Positions 48,701 through 51,615 of a DNA stretch of 64,000 nt are shown piece by piece (position 1 is the first letter of the stretch; every line of letters starts with the position of its first letter). A program made the translations under genes and the position numbers. The DNA is from Luscinia megarhynchos (taxonomy: Eukaryota > Chordata > Aves > Passeriformes > Turdidae): assembly GCA_034336665.1 (NCBI GenBank), contig CM067564.1, positions 42,360,975 through 42,424,974 of the forward strand, in the 5' to 3' direction. Below the pieces are notes generated by a model. The model made no database searches. It saw only the letters and a program-made list of their open reading frames with translations, and was not told the origin of the DNA.

Positions 48701-50073
48701 CCGGTCCGGGTTAGGATCGGGACCGGCCCGGGTGCGGATCCGGGTTAGGATCGGGACCGGCCCGGGTGCGGATCCGGGTTAGGATCGGGACCGGCCCGGG
48801 TGCGGATCCGGGTTAAGATCGGGACCGGCCCGGGTGCGGATCCGGGTTAGGATCGGGACCGGCTCGGGTGCGGATCCGGGTTAGGATCGGGACCGGCTCG
48901 GGTGAGGGTCAGAACCGCTCTGAGCTGCGCATCCCGGGGCGGTTCGGGCCGTTCAGCGCGGTTGAGACGCTCTGAGCTGCGCATCAGCGGTTGGGGAGCA
49001 CGTTCAGCGTGATTCGGGACCGCTCTGAGCTGCGCATCAGCGGTTGGGGGCCGTTCGAGGGTGCGGGTCGGGACGCTCTGAGCTGCGCATCCCGGCGGTC
49101 GGGCGTTCCAGCGGTTCGGGACCGCTCTGAGCTGCGCATCCCGGGGCGGTTCGGGGCCGTTCCGGGTGCGGTTCGGGACCGCTCTGAGCTGCGCATCCCG
49201 GCGCTCAGGCGGTTCGGGGCGTTCGTGTCGCGGTTGGGGACGCTCTGAGCTCCGCATCCCAGAGGCGGTTCGGGGCGTTCAGCGGGGTTCGGGACCGCTC
49301 TGAGCTGCGCATCCCGGCCGGTTCCGGGGGCGATTCCCGGCGCCAGTTCGGGACGCTCTGAGCTCGCGCATCCCAGCGGTTGAGGGCCGTTCGGGATGCG
49401 GGTCGGAGACGCTCTGAGCTGCGCATCCAGGCGGGAGCCGTTCCGCGGTTCGGGACCGCTCTGAGCTGCGCATCCCGGGGCGGTTCGGGGCCGTTCCGGG
49501 TGCGGGTCGGGACCGCTCTGAGCTGCGCATCCCGGGGCGGTTCGGGGCCGTTCCCGGTGCGGTTCGGGACCGCTCTGAGCTGCGCATCCCGGGGCGGTTC
49601 GGGGCCGTTCCGGGTGCGGGTCGGGACCGCTCTGAGCTGCGCATCCCGGCGCGGGCGGGCGGCGGCGGCGCTCCCGGTGCGGTTTGCGCTGCGCATCCCG
49701 GCTGGGCGGCGGTCCCGGTCCCGGTCCCGGTCCCGGCGCGCATCCCGGCTCGGCGGCGGCCGCTCGGGGCTCGCTCCCCGCTCTCTCCCCACCCCTCTCT
49801 CGCCGGTGCCTCACTCACCGTCTGCTGCAGGTCGGGGATGCCGATGCGCACCACCATGGCGCCGGGCGCGGGCTCCTCCATGCGCGCCGGTGCCGCCAGC
49901 TTGGGCGAGCGGGGCCCTGCGGGTCCCCGTGCGGGCTCCAGGCGCGGCTCCTCCCGCAGGCCGGGGTTCGGCTCCCCGCCGCTGACCGTGGCTCGGGGCT
50001 GGCGCTCGGCTGGCGGCTCCGGCGGCGGCGACTCGGGGCTCTCATGCTTGCTGCCCGCGGGGCTCAGAGGCAT
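3537..50073 (-). CDS. SHANK3: SHANK3-like postsynaptic scaffold gene, 5' eleven coding exons (3' end outside window)
   Basis: SHANK proteins are master scaffolds of the excitatory postsynaptic density. They link SAPAP/GKAP-PSD-95 complexes to Homer and actin. Eleven minus-strand exons with GT-AG borders join in phase to 584 codons plus 1 nt. Domains in order: N-terminal extension (1-64), SPN ubiquitin-like fold (about 65-180), ankyrin repeats (about 180-405), serine-rich basic linker (408-545) and the start of SH3 (about 549-584, cut by the window). The Ras/Rap-contact residues known as R12 and K22 in mammalian SHANK3 are present (R76 and K86 here), as is the leucine equivalent to L68. Family membership is near certain. 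Paralogue choice rests on remembered mammalian sequences: [20 protein letters not shown] and [15 protein letters not shown] fit SHANK3 better than SHANK1 or SHANK2. No frameshift or stop breaks the exons. Total intron sequence within the span is about 45 kb. Confidence 0.88.
4121..4253. repeat. (GAGCT)n pentanucleotide repeat
   Basis: Tandem GAGCT/AGCTG units interrupted by GAGCCGAACC blocks, lying at the edge of the internal CpG island in intron 10. Confidence 0.95.
4305..5670. repeat. Minisatellite of GGGAATATGGGAGTATG units, intron 10
   Basis: About 1.35 kb of 6-bp-based units (GGGAAT, GGGAGT, ATATGG). It includes a longer duplicated block: about 4325-4560 recurs near 4625-4870. The 3' half shifts to GGAATGGCAATGGGTGTGGG units. 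The reverse strand gives spurious PIPIPIPF-type frames. Confidence 0.93.
5815..6330. repeat. Minisatellite TTCCCATTCCCAG, intron 10
   Basis: 12-13 bp units (CAGTTCCCATTC) in about 40 imperfect copies. The strand composition is opposite to the neighbouring GGGAAT array, so the two could pair as imperfect inverted repeats. Confidence 0.92.
6340..6920. repeat. Minisatellite of GTGCCACTGTCACCTGTGCC units, intron 10
   Basis: Units of about 25-60 bp built from TGCCACTGTCACCTGTGCCC, ATGTGTGCCCCAGTGCCACC and CCATCCCTGG. CR1 elements contain a related CCAAGTGCCAC stretch, but I cannot derive the array from it with confidence. Confidence 0.88.
7025..7190 (-). mobile_element. CR1-like retroposon fragment, minus orientation
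   Basis: The stretch around AATTCCTTGGACACTTTCAG, GGAATGGCAACTCCAAACCT and CCCCGGGCAGCCCCTCACTG reads as the reverse complement of a CR1 3' region (GGGCTGCCCAGGGAGG..GGAGTCGCC). It is strongly decayed. Assigned from the remembered avian CR1 consensus. Confidence 0.55.
7190..8220. other. Intron 10 sequence, no gene seen
   Basis: A short AAAAAAATTCC(G/A)TGAG-type repeat occupies 7190-7300. The rest is GGAATTCC-rich sequence without a supported gene. Confidence 0.5.
8225..8970. repeat. Minisatellite, ~30-33 bp (GGAAAAATTCCTGAATTCCC)
   Basis: About twenty copies of ACAGAATTAGGAAAAATTCC + TGAATTCCCA. Each unit has short internal palindromes (GGAATTCC, AATT). A block at 8590-8710 is repeated at 8940-9050. 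Confidence 0.92.
8970..10235. other. Intron 10 sequence, no gene seen
   Basis: Mostly non-repetitive. Around 9840-9960 there is CR1-like text (GGTGTCCCTGCCCATGGAAT). Open frames show no domain. Confidence 0.45.
10240..10935. repeat. Minisatellite of CCATCAGATCCCATTCCCAG units
   Basis: Units of about 30-60 bp (CCATCAGATCCCATTCCCAG, CTCCATCTAACTCCTCCCAC, ACCTCCATAAT) run directly into the CCCAT microsatellite before exon 10's donor. Confidence 0.92.
10935..11097. repeat. (CCCAT)n microsatellite in intron 10
   Basis: About 30 nearly perfect CCCAT units, beginning about 85 bp past the exon 10 donor. In the transcript they are GGGAT repeats. Confidence 0.97.
11182..11521 (-). CDS. SHANK3: SHANK3 coding exon 10 (serine-rich linker between ankyrin repeats and SH3)
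   Basis: 340 nt: completes Val-408, then [40 protein letters not shown], a Ser/Pro stretch ([19 protein letters not shown]), an alanine/serine-rich segment, [18 protein letters not shown] and [10 protein letters not shown], ending in AG. The acceptor is TTTTCCCCCAG and the donor a weak GTGTGG. The RSASDNNL and RSPSLQR motifs look like basophilic kinase sites. GC content is far higher than in the adjacent array. The 2-nt overhang joins exon 11 in frame (AG+C = Ser). The acceptor and first ~23 nt are repeated about 19 times in intron 9. Confidence 0.88.
11522..13230. repeat. Tandem array (~79-90 bp unit) derived from the exon 10 3' splice site, intron 9
   Basis: About 19 degenerate copies follow the genuine exon 10 boundary. 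Read on the minus strand each unit has CACCCTAATCCC (branch-point-like CTAAT), ATTCCCATTTTTTCCCCAG, then TGCCTTTCCGAGTAACTCCC, matching the first ~23 nt of exon 10 with a few changes, then CAACACTTAATCCC. Copies of the AAAGGCACTG core lie near 11600, 11679, 11758, 11847, 11931, 12010, 12097, 12345, 12427, 12511, 12598, 12679, 12766, 12986 and 13174, with variants at 12183, 12263, 12903 and 13076. Confidence 0.93.
13385..13620. repeat. ~92-bp tandem repeat, three copies
   Basis: GGTTGGGAATTCCTGTGGAA.. followed by GGGAAGAAGGGAATGGCCAA and ACTGGGAAGATGGTGGAGGA occurs three times (starts near 13389, 13479 and 13568, the last partial). Confidence 0.9.
14000..14090 (+). mobile_element. CR1-like 3' terminal fragment, plus orientation
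   Basis: TTCAATGTCTTAAAGGACTT, TTCCAACCTAAACAATTCCA, TGATCC matches the end of CR1 (..TCTTAAAGG..TTTCCAACCTAAA..ATTCTATGAT). Confidence 0.7.
14090..14690. other. Intron 9 sequence, no gene seen
   Basis: Non-tandem sequence. Open frames on both strands lack recognisable domains. Confidence 0.45.
14690..15625 (-). repeat. ~150-165 bp tandem array built from a CR1-like 3' segment, intron 9
   Basis: Six units start with GGAATTTCGGAG(A/C)C, then GGGGTTGGAAAAG.CCTCC, AGACCATCAATCCCAATCAA, GCAAAGGCCACC.CTGATCC, GTGTCCCCAAGTGCCAC and GGATGTCCCACCAAGGCC (near 14706, 14858, 15029, 15176, 15334 and 15489). The order GGTTGGAAAAG - ATCAA - CCAAGTGCCAC mirrors reverse-complement CR1, suggesting a retroposon fragment amplified into a satellite. 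Confidence 0.8.
15625..16135. other. Intron 9 sequence, no gene seen
   Basis: A short duplication CCTGTTTTCCAAAG lies at 15805-15850. Nothing else recognisable. Confidence 0.45.
16136..16645. repeat. Minisatellite of CAGACTGGAGAATTCCCACA units
   Basis: Units of about 18-30 bp alternate between GGAGAATTCCCACATTTCCC and GGACAATTCCCATGGAATGT. Larger composite blocks of about 130-180 bp are visible. Confidence 0.92.
16965..17730. repeat. Minisatellite of AATCCCCATTTCCAAACC units
   Basis: 12-14 bp units (TTTCCAATCCCCA, TTTCTAATCCTGA) with a ~200-bp higher-order block repeated three times (16985-17170, 17260-17370, 17450-17560). Confidence 0.92.
17730..18975. other. 5' part of intron 9, no gene seen
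   Basis: Mostly unique sequence. 18215-18340 resembles a CR1 fragment in reverse orientation (GGTGGGAAAGGAAGTTAAATCC.. CCAGGCTGTTCCAACCTTGG). A 19-A tract lies at 18931-18950. Confidence 0.45.
18976..19042 (-). CDS. SHANK3: SHANK3 coding exon 9 (last ankyrin repeat)
   Basis: 67 nt, 22 codons plus 1 nt: [22 protein letters not shown]. The acceptor is CTTTTCCAG and the donor GTGAGT after GATGTTG. The extra G joins TG from exon 10 to give Val. It forms the C-terminal cap of the ankyrin array. Confidence 0.94.
19340..19455 (-). mobile_element. CR1-like fragment, minus orientation, intron 8
   Basis: CCCAAGGGCCACGTCCAAAG, TTCCAGGGATTGGGAATGCC, TTGGGCAGCCTGTTCCTGAT follows the reverse-complement CR1 order (AAGTGCCACATCC..CCAGGGATGG..GGGCAGCCTGTTCC). 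Confidence 0.7.
19455..20545. repeat. ~9-bp minisatellite (CCCCAAATC), intron 8
   Basis: About 110 imperfect CCCCAAATC/CCTCAAATC units over 1.1 kb, with a ~290-bp higher-order similarity (CTGAAGTCTTCAAGTATCCA near 19756 and 19990, related at 19868). Confidence 0.93.
20545..20831. other. Intron 8, donor-proximal unique sequence
   Basis: TTTTCCAAGGATTCTGC repeats at 20540-20575 resemble the array in intron 7 at 21110-21400. Nothing else recognisable. Confidence 0.5.
20832..20909 (-). CDS. SHANK3: SHANK3 coding exon 8 (ankyrin repeats)
   Basis: 78 nt, 26 codons, phase 0: [26 protein letters not shown]. The acceptor is TTTTCCCCAG and the donor GTGAGC. The exon is too short to appear as an open frame of its own; I found it by joining the flanking ankyrin exons in phase. 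It completes a standard SHANK ankyrin unit ([19 protein letters not shown]). Confidence 0.93.
21105..21405. repeat. ~24-bp minisatellite CCTTTTCCAAGGAATTCTGC, intron 7
   Basis: About 13 copies. Each unit contains the palindromic CCAAGGAATTC / CCTTGG core. Confidence 0.93.
21440..22050. repeat. ~155-165 bp tandem repeat, four copies, intron 7
   Basis: Units contain CAGGAGCTCCAAGGAGAAAC, AGC.TCATCCTGGGACAGGG, ATGGATTCCACCTCTGGATT and TGGGGAGATCCAGGAGTGTC (near 21465, 21625, 21788 and 21955). The last unit ends about 20 bp from the exon 7 donor. Confidence 0.9.
22069..22185 (-). CDS. SHANK3: SHANK3 coding exon 7 (ankyrin repeats)
   Basis: 117 nt, 39 codons, phase 0: [39 protein letters not shown]. 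The acceptor is CCCTCCAG and the donor [23 protein letters not shown] is among the most conserved SHANK ankyrin segments. Confidence 0.95.
22200..24084. repeat. Composite minisatellite of intron 6 carrying copies of the exon 6 5' splice site
   Basis: Two nested periodicities. The short unit is GGATCCCA(T/C)CCCTGY (about 14-15 bp). The long unit contains, on the minus strand, GTAAGAATGTTCTCCCTGGT, GCCCATGGATT, then GGCTGGCAGGA(G/A)ATCCACC and CAG|GTGGG. The last part is identical, or one base off, to the final 21 nt of exon 6 plus its donor. Seven such copies: near 22566, 22672, 22943, 23096, 23264, 23433 and 23842. Three truncated relatives lie at 22268, 22347 and 22420. Confidence 0.94.
24085..24252 (-). 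CDS. SHANK3: SHANK3 coding exon 6 (ankyrin repeats)
   Basis: 168 nt, 56 codons, phase 0: [56 protein letters not shown]. Two ankyrin loops are clear ([16 protein letters not shown] and [10 protein letters not shown]). The acceptor is GGGGAAAAG-free CCGGCAG; the donor is the weak GTGGGG. Its last 21 nt plus the donor recur seven times in intron 6. Confidence 0.95.
24290..26128. repeat. Polypurine tract, (GGGAGGAAA)n grading into perfect (GGAAA)n; nearly all of intron 5
   Basis: About 1.84 kb almost purely A/G on the plus strand. Irregular GGGAGGAAAA units (24290-25230) pass to GGAAA and GGAGA microsatellite (25230-25715), then near-perfect GGAAA to 26128, with an uninterrupted run of about 30 units before 26122. 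The transcript strand is CCTTT-rich polypyrimidine from just past the exon 5 donor almost to the exon 6 acceptor. Confidence 0.97.
26136..26287 (-). CDS. SHANK3: SHANK3 coding exon 5 (ankyrin repeats)
   Basis: 152 nt (2 + 150): completes Glu-214, then [39 protein letters not shown] and [29 protein letters not shown] is a textbook ankyrin consensus. The acceptor is TTCCTTGCAG and the donor GTCAGTGCC. About 14 nt past the donor the intron becomes a CCTTT-type polypyrimidine repeat. Confidence 0.94.
26690..27460 (+). mobile_element. CR1-like retroposon 3' portion, plus orientation, intron 4
   Basis: Shows GGGGCTCAGCCTGGAGCCAA, GGAGGCTCCAGGGGCA, AGCTGCCCAGGGAGGTTTGG, AGTGGCCATCCCTGGAGGAA and TCGGAATTCTTTCCCAACTT, the order seen in avian CR1 3' sequence. 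A closely similar copy lies inverted at 42690-43290. Confidence 0.75.
27480..27840 (-). mobile_element. CR1-like retroposon fragment, minus orientation, intron 4
   Basis: CCATGGGCAGGGACAATCCC, AGGCTGCTCCAG, CCTGGAGCCCCTTTAGGCC, TGGAATGTGCTGGAAGCTCT, CTTCTCCAGGAGAACATTCC reads as the reverse complement of the CR1 3' half. It lies head-to-head with the plus-oriented copy beside it. Confidence 0.72.
27840..29016. other. 5' part of intron 4, no gene seen
   Basis: Contains a ~72-bp tandem duplication at 28440-28585 (CATTCCCAGCCCATTAA, GGATTAAATCCTACAGGAAA, CTTTTTCCAAGCAGGA), with a decayed third copy at 28365-28430. Confidence 0.6.
29017..29125 (-). CDS. SHANK3: SHANK3 coding exon 4 (SPN-ankyrin linker, first ankyrin helix)
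   Basis: 109 nt, 36 codons plus 1 nt: [18 protein letters not shown], then [18 protein letters not shown]. The acceptor is AAATCCAG and the donor GTCAGT; the split codon is completed to Glu by exon 5. GLDPNFHD is the start of the ankyrin array, as in the SHANK family. Confidence 0.93.
29300..29605. repeat. Direct duplication, copy A (intron 3)
   Basis: GCTGGATCATCC.TTGGGAAT, TCAGGCTGGCGGTCC.TCCCC, TCTCATGGTTTGATGATTG and CTTTTCATCAGAGGAT are shared in the same order with 30005-30305. Similarity is high, with scattered substitutions and short indels. Confidence 0.9.
30005..30305. repeat. Direct duplication, copy B (intron 3)
   Basis: Second copy of the ~300-bp segment, about 705 bp from copy A and in the same orientation. 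The intervening 400 bp is unique. Confidence 0.9.
30490..30560. repeat. GGAATTGCACAGCT tandem repeat
   Basis: Five copies of GCTGGAATTGCACA (14-15 bp). Confidence 0.95.
30570..31455 (-). other. Intron 3 sequence with CR1-like ends
   Basis: 30585-30665 (GGAATGTTTTGGGTTGGGAA, GGGACCTCCAATCCC) looks like the start of reverse-orientation CR1. 31380-31450 (CAGGTTGGCCACAATGATCC, TGGAGGTCTTTCCCAACCAA) looks like a plus-orientation CR1 end. No gene seen. Confidence 0.5.
31755..32725. repeat. ~30-bp minisatellite CAGAAATTCCCAGAAACYGA with purine-rich inserts, intron 3
   Basis: Units such as GAAGCAGGAATTCCCAGAAA and TTCCCAGGATTTGAAGCAG are interleaved with (GGGAAAA)n blocks at 31935-31985, 32080-32145 and 32240-32310. 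The minus frames (FLGIPAS, FLFPFF) are translations of this. Confidence 0.92.
32790..32955. repeat. GATGTTTTCCC tandem repeat, intron 3
   Basis: About 14 copies of an 11-12 bp unit (CGATGTTTTCC, CCGATGTTACC). Confidence 0.95.
33240..33705. repeat. Purine-rich GGGAAAAGG / GGAAAAAA repeat, intron 3
   Basis: A near-continuous A/G tract broken by a CTCCTTC..AAATTCCCACAGGCTC segment that occurs twice (33343 and 33527). Confidence 0.92.
33790..34500. repeat. ~160-bp tandem repeat abutting the exon 3 donor, intron 3
   Basis: Five units share CTCCCATTCTGGTTTTGGCA, TGGAATTCTGGGATTCC, TTGGGATATC..GAATTCC, CCAGGGGTTTTCC and TGGGAATTCCAGGCTCACCT (near 33795, 33908, 34070, 34232 and 34358). On the minus strand the GTGAGCC of the true donor (34504) recurs as GTGAGCC (34347), ATGAGCC and GCGAGCC. 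Confidence 0.88.
34505..34576 (-). CDS. SHANK3: SHANK3 coding exon 3 (end of SPN domain)
   Basis: 72 nt, 24 codons, phase 0: [20 protein letters not shown] then LHTK. The acceptor is CTCTCCCGGCAG and the donor GTGAGCCC. It encodes the last strand of the SPN domain and the basic connector to the ankyrin repeats. It is flanked by an AT-rich array on the intron 2 side and by a roughly 160-bp GGAATTCC-rich array on the intron 3 side. Confidence 0.93.
34590..35620. repeat. AT-rich minisatellite GATATGAAAAGAGATAAAA, intron 2
   Basis: ~20-bp units (AAAGAGATAAAAGAAAATAT) form the exon 3 side of intron 2. In the transcript they are T/A/C-rich. The minus frame YLFSFISF is a translation of the array. 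Confidence 0.95.
35620..36675. repeat. (AAAAT)n microsatellite, intron 2
   Basis: About 1.05 kb of AAAAT pentamers with AAAGT/GAAAT variants. A ~330-bp block (35690-36000) is repeated at 36003-36290. It ends about 17 bp from the exon 2 donor in (TTTAA)n. Confidence 0.97.
36692..36895 (-). CDS. SHANK3: SHANK3 coding exon 2 (SPN domain core)
   Basis: 204 nt, 68 codons, phase 0 on both sides. The acceptor is CCTCCCCAG before [15 protein letters not shown]; the donor is a weak GTCAGC after LPYLE. It holds most of the SPN ubiquitin-like fold. K86 (mammalian K22) is the first residue, the LNYGLFQP segment is conserved, and the [14 protein letters not shown] stretch includes the leucine equivalent to L68. 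In SHANK3 this domain binds Ras/Rap and folds back on the ankyrin repeats. A pure ATTTT-type repeat intron starts a few bases after the donor. Confidence 0.93.
36950..37485. repeat. ~160-bp tandem repeat, 3.3 copies, intron 1
   Basis: Units contain TTGGATATTCCCACTGTGAA, GACAAAATGGGAATCCACTG, AGCACGGGGTAAAAGA and TTTGGGGTTTGGGGGTTGAA (starts near 36950, 37112, 37270 and 37447). Confidence 0.92.
37835..38037. repeat. TTTTCCCAGGT tandem repeat, intron 1
   Basis: About 18 copies of an 11-bp unit. Confidence 0.96.
38270..38400 (-). mobile_element. CR1-like fragment, minus orientation, intron 1
   Basis: TTGAGGTTGGAAAAGAATTC, CAAGGTCGCCAATCCAAGCT and ATTCCTTGGGAATGG align with the reverse complement of the copy at 27320-27430. 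Confidence 0.65.
38400..39660. other. Intron 1 sequence, no gene seen
   Basis: Non-tandem GGAATTCC-rich sequence. No domain in any frame. Confidence 0.45.
39655..40165. repeat. ~320-bp tandem duplication with TTTTCCAGGA repeats, intron 1
   Basis: GGAAAAGCCATCC..GGCAGCTCCTGATCC, GGGGCTGGAATTTTCCCT and TTTTCCAGGATTTTTCC occur at 39675-39830 and again at 40003-40160. Confidence 0.88.
40165..42690. other. Intron 1 sequence, no gene seen
   Basis: Mostly unique. About 40375-40400 and 40918-40950 share TCTGGAAGTGGCCGC(C/T)CCGG. 41725-41760 (TTTAAGGACTTTTCCCACCC) looks like a CR1 3' end. AT-rich patches lie at 41560-41620 and 41935-41975. No gene recognised. Confidence 0.45.
42690..43290 (-). mobile_element. 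CR1-like retroposon 3' portion, minus orientation, intron 1
   Basis: Reverse complement of the 26690-27440 copy over about 600 bp, sharing GGAATGCCAAAGGGTTGGGT, GGAGCTGCCCGGGGAGGTTT and TCCAGGAGAAGGTTTTGCA when read on the minus strand. Confidence 0.75.
43290..44270. other. Intron 1 sequence, no gene seen
   Basis: Short TTTCCAGCC(C/G)TTCCCAAAT triplication at 43283-43375. The rest is unique, and less GC-rich from 43560 to 44100. Confidence 0.45.
44275..44540. repeat. 20-bp minisatellite GATGGGGCTGGAAAAACCGG, intron 1
   Basis: About 13 copies, well conserved. It runs directly into a plus-oriented CR1-like fragment. Confidence 0.96.
44535..44705 (+). mobile_element. CR1-like 3' fragment, plus orientation, intron 1
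   Basis: GGGGCTGCCCAGGGAGGTTT, GGAGTCGCCATCCATGGAGG, AAGGAATTCCTGGATGTGGC then GGAATTCTTTTCCATGCTC follow CR1 3' order. Confidence 0.75.
44732..44942. repeat. ~31-bp tandem hairpin units GGGAATCA..TGATTCCC + T-run, intron 1
   Basis: Seven copies. In most, GGGAATCA and TGATTCCC form a perfect 8-bp stem around CTCCTT, followed by GTTTTTTT. Starts near 44732, 44765, 44799, 44829, 44859, 44889 and 44920. Confidence 0.95.
45010..45600. other. Intron 1 sequence, no gene seen
   Basis: A-rich patches (45028-45050, 45134-45170) and unique sequence. Confidence 0.45.
45625..45805. repeat. ~63-bp tandem repeat, three copies, intron 1
   Basis: CCCTTGGAATCCACATTCC, TGGGAT(C/T)CCC and TCCCTCCTTTTTCCAG recur near 45642, 45705 and 45767. 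Confidence 0.9.
45805..47090. other. Intron 1 sequence, no gene seen
   Basis: Unique GGAATTCC-rich sequence. AACTGCTGATCC..TTCCCAGCTCCAGG occurs twice (46912 and 46977). No gene recognised. Confidence 0.45.
47095..47455. repeat. ~27-30 bp minisatellite GTGTCCCCAGTGCCACTGAC, intron 1
   Basis: About 12 copies of CAGTGCCAC(T/C)GACCACAGGC + TCGGTGTCCC. Confidence 0.94.
47820..48065. repeat. GGGTCACTCCT tandem repeat, intron 1
   Basis: About 16 imperfect copies of an 11-16 bp unit (GGGTCACTCCTGG). Confidence 0.93.
48095..48390. repeat. ~29-bp minisatellite CACCATTCCAGTGTCCATCA, intron 1
   Basis: About 11 copies of CCATTCCAGTGTCCACCACC + CCCACA. Confidence 0.95.
48570..48912. repeat. ~37-bp CpG-rich minisatellite GGGTTAGGATCGGGACCGG, intron 1
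   Basis: About 8 copies of GGATCCGGGTTAGGATCGGG + ACCGGCCCGGGTGC. Two CpGs or more per unit. Confidence 0.95.
48912..49660. repeat. ~50-57 bp CpG-rich minisatellite, 5' part of intron 1
   Basis: About 14 copies of GGGACCGCTCTGAGCTGCGC + ATCCCGGGGCGGTTCGGG(GCCGTTCCGG). It ends about 160 bp from the exon 1 donor. The minus strand carries repeated ATGCGCAGCTCAGAGC, giving spurious MRSSERSRT frames. Confidence 0.95.
49819..50073 (-). CDS. SHANK3: SHANK3 coding exon 1 (N-terminal extension and start of SPN domain)
   Basis: 85 codons from ATG at 50073 ([12 protein letters not shown]) to IPDLQQT, then donor GTGAGTGA at 49818. A second in-frame ATG at 49881 starts a 21-residue segment ([20 protein letters not shown]...) exactly as long as the classical mammalian SHANK3 start. 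The longer form resembles the extended human N-terminus, so I chose 50073; it has A at -3. The frame stays open further upstream but I saw no ATG there. The segment between the two starts is Pro/Glu/Ala/Arg-rich and probably disordered. A possible 3' splice acceptor (TGTCCCCGCAG) ends at 50189, so a non-coding 5' exon could join at 50188. The exon sits in a CpG island. Confidence 0.8.
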
Positions 50074-50329
50074 GCTCCGTGCGCCGCGGCGGGCGCCCCG
50101 CACCCGCGCCCGCTGCTCCCGCAGCCGCTCCCGCACCGGCGCCGGGGCCGCACCGCGCCGGGGCCGCGCTCAGCGCCCGCCCGGGGCCCTGCGGGGACAC
50201 AGCGGGGCTCAGCGACGCGGCGGAGAGGCATGGCGAGCCCCGGGAGGTGCGTGGGGACACGGAGAGGGAGCCGCGGGATGGGGCGGGAGAGGACGCGGGG
50301 AGGGGGTGTGGGGTGGAGGGGGATATTCC

Positions 50330-50960
50330 ACAGGGATATTCGGGAATGCTCCCCCAGGAGGGGCTGTTCCTCCCGGGAAATCTGGGGACACCGGGATGGA
50401 CACGGACAGTCCCACAGGGACGGGATTGGGGACAGGAGAGAGGATTAGTGACAGGACAGATTTGGGGGAGAGAAAGGAGGTTTGGGGACAGGACAGGGTT
50501 TGGGGACAGGACACAAATTTGGGGACACGAAATCTGAGAAGGGACCCCAGGATGGACACGGACATCCCCACAGGGACCCCCTGGAATATCCCCCCAGGAG
50601 GGGCTGTTCCTCCCGGGAAATCTGGGAAGGGACCCCCGGATGGACACGGACATTCCCACAGGGACCCTCTGGAATTTTTCCCCTCCCCCAGAAAGAGTCA
50701 TTCCCCAGGATGGAAAAATTTGGGAAGCACTCCTGGAATTCCCACTGCCAGCTGGGAGTGTCTCCAGGAAGGGCCATTCCTCAGGAAAAGTCCAGAACTA
50801 AATTCCCACTTTCCCCATGGATATTCCCACAGGATCCCACAAATTCCCCCAGCAGGGATCGTCCCAAAAAAGTGACCATTCCTCAGGAGAAATCCGGGAA
50901 AGATTTCCCCGGGATGGACGTGGACATTCCCACAGGGACCCTCTGGAATTTCCCCCCCAG
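50330..50960. repeat. Short tandem repeat upstream of SHANK3 (GGATGGACACGGACATTCCC)
   Basis: Four copies (50394, 50552, 50637, 50913) of GGATGGACACGGACA.TCCCAC, AGGGACCC.CTGGAAT and CCCCCCAGGAGGG, interleaved with GGGGACAGGA units at 50425-50525. Confidence 0.88.
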
Positions 50961-51039
50961 GAAGGGACATTCCTCTGGGGAAATCCGGGAGGAATTTCAA
51001 TTGGAAATTCCAATCCCCTGGATCCCACAAATTCCCCCA

Positions 51040-51615
51040 TTCCCAGGAATTTTCTGGGATCAGCCCCACTTTCCACATGGAATCTCCTCAGGAATTCCCT
51101 GGAATTCTCCCAGCAGGACCCATTCCTGGGAATTTTCTGGGGTGAACTCCACTTTTCACGTGGAATCTCCTCAGAAATTCCATGGAATTCCCCCAGTGGG
51201 ATCCACTCCCAGGAATTTTTTGGGATCAACTCCACTTTCCACCTGGAATCTCCTCAGGAATTCCATGGAATTCTCCCAGCAGGGCCCATTCCCAGGAATT
51301 TTCTGGGATCACCTCCACTTTTCACCTGGAATTCCCCCAGTGGGATCCATTCCCGGGATTTTTTTTTTTTTTTATTCAACTCCACTTTTCACCTGGAATC
51401 TCCTCAGGAATTTTATGGAATTCCTCCAGTGGGATCCATTCCCAGAATTTTTTGGGATCAACCCCACTTTCCACCTGGAATCTCCTCAGGAATTTCTGTG
51501 AATTCTTCCAGTGGGAACCATTCCCGGGATTTTTTTTTTTTCTTTTTTTCGGGGATCAATCCCACTTTCCACCTGGAATCTCCCCAAAAATTCCCTGGAA
51601 TTCTCCATCCAGCCC
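51040..51615. repeat. ~82-bp tandem repeat, seven copies
   Basis: GGAATTTTCTGGGATCAACT, CCACTTTCCACCTGGAATCT, CCTCAGGAATTCC.TGGAATT and CTCCCAGCAGGACCCATTCC recur. Three T-runs of 8-14 interrupt the units. Confidence 0.93.

Larger units (their letters stand above)
48400..50330 (-). promoter_or_regulatory. CpG island over SHANK3 exon 1 and 5' part of intron 1
   Basis: CpG density rises sharply from about 48400, stays high through exon 1 and falls after about 50330. The minus-strand transcription start should lie at coordinates above 50073. I see no TATA box at a convincing position. The intron side is built of CpG-rich minisatellites (48570-49660), so part of the island is repeat rather than promoter. 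Confidence 0.6.

Noticed and set aside
48570..48912. GGGTTAGG motifs as interstitial telomere repeat
   Set aside because: The unit is GGGTTAGGATCGGGACCGG. Telomeric TTAGGG is not tandemly repeated.
49819..50136. Start of SHANK3 at 50136
   Set aside because: That codon is GTG on the minus strand. The first ATG seen in frame is at 50073.
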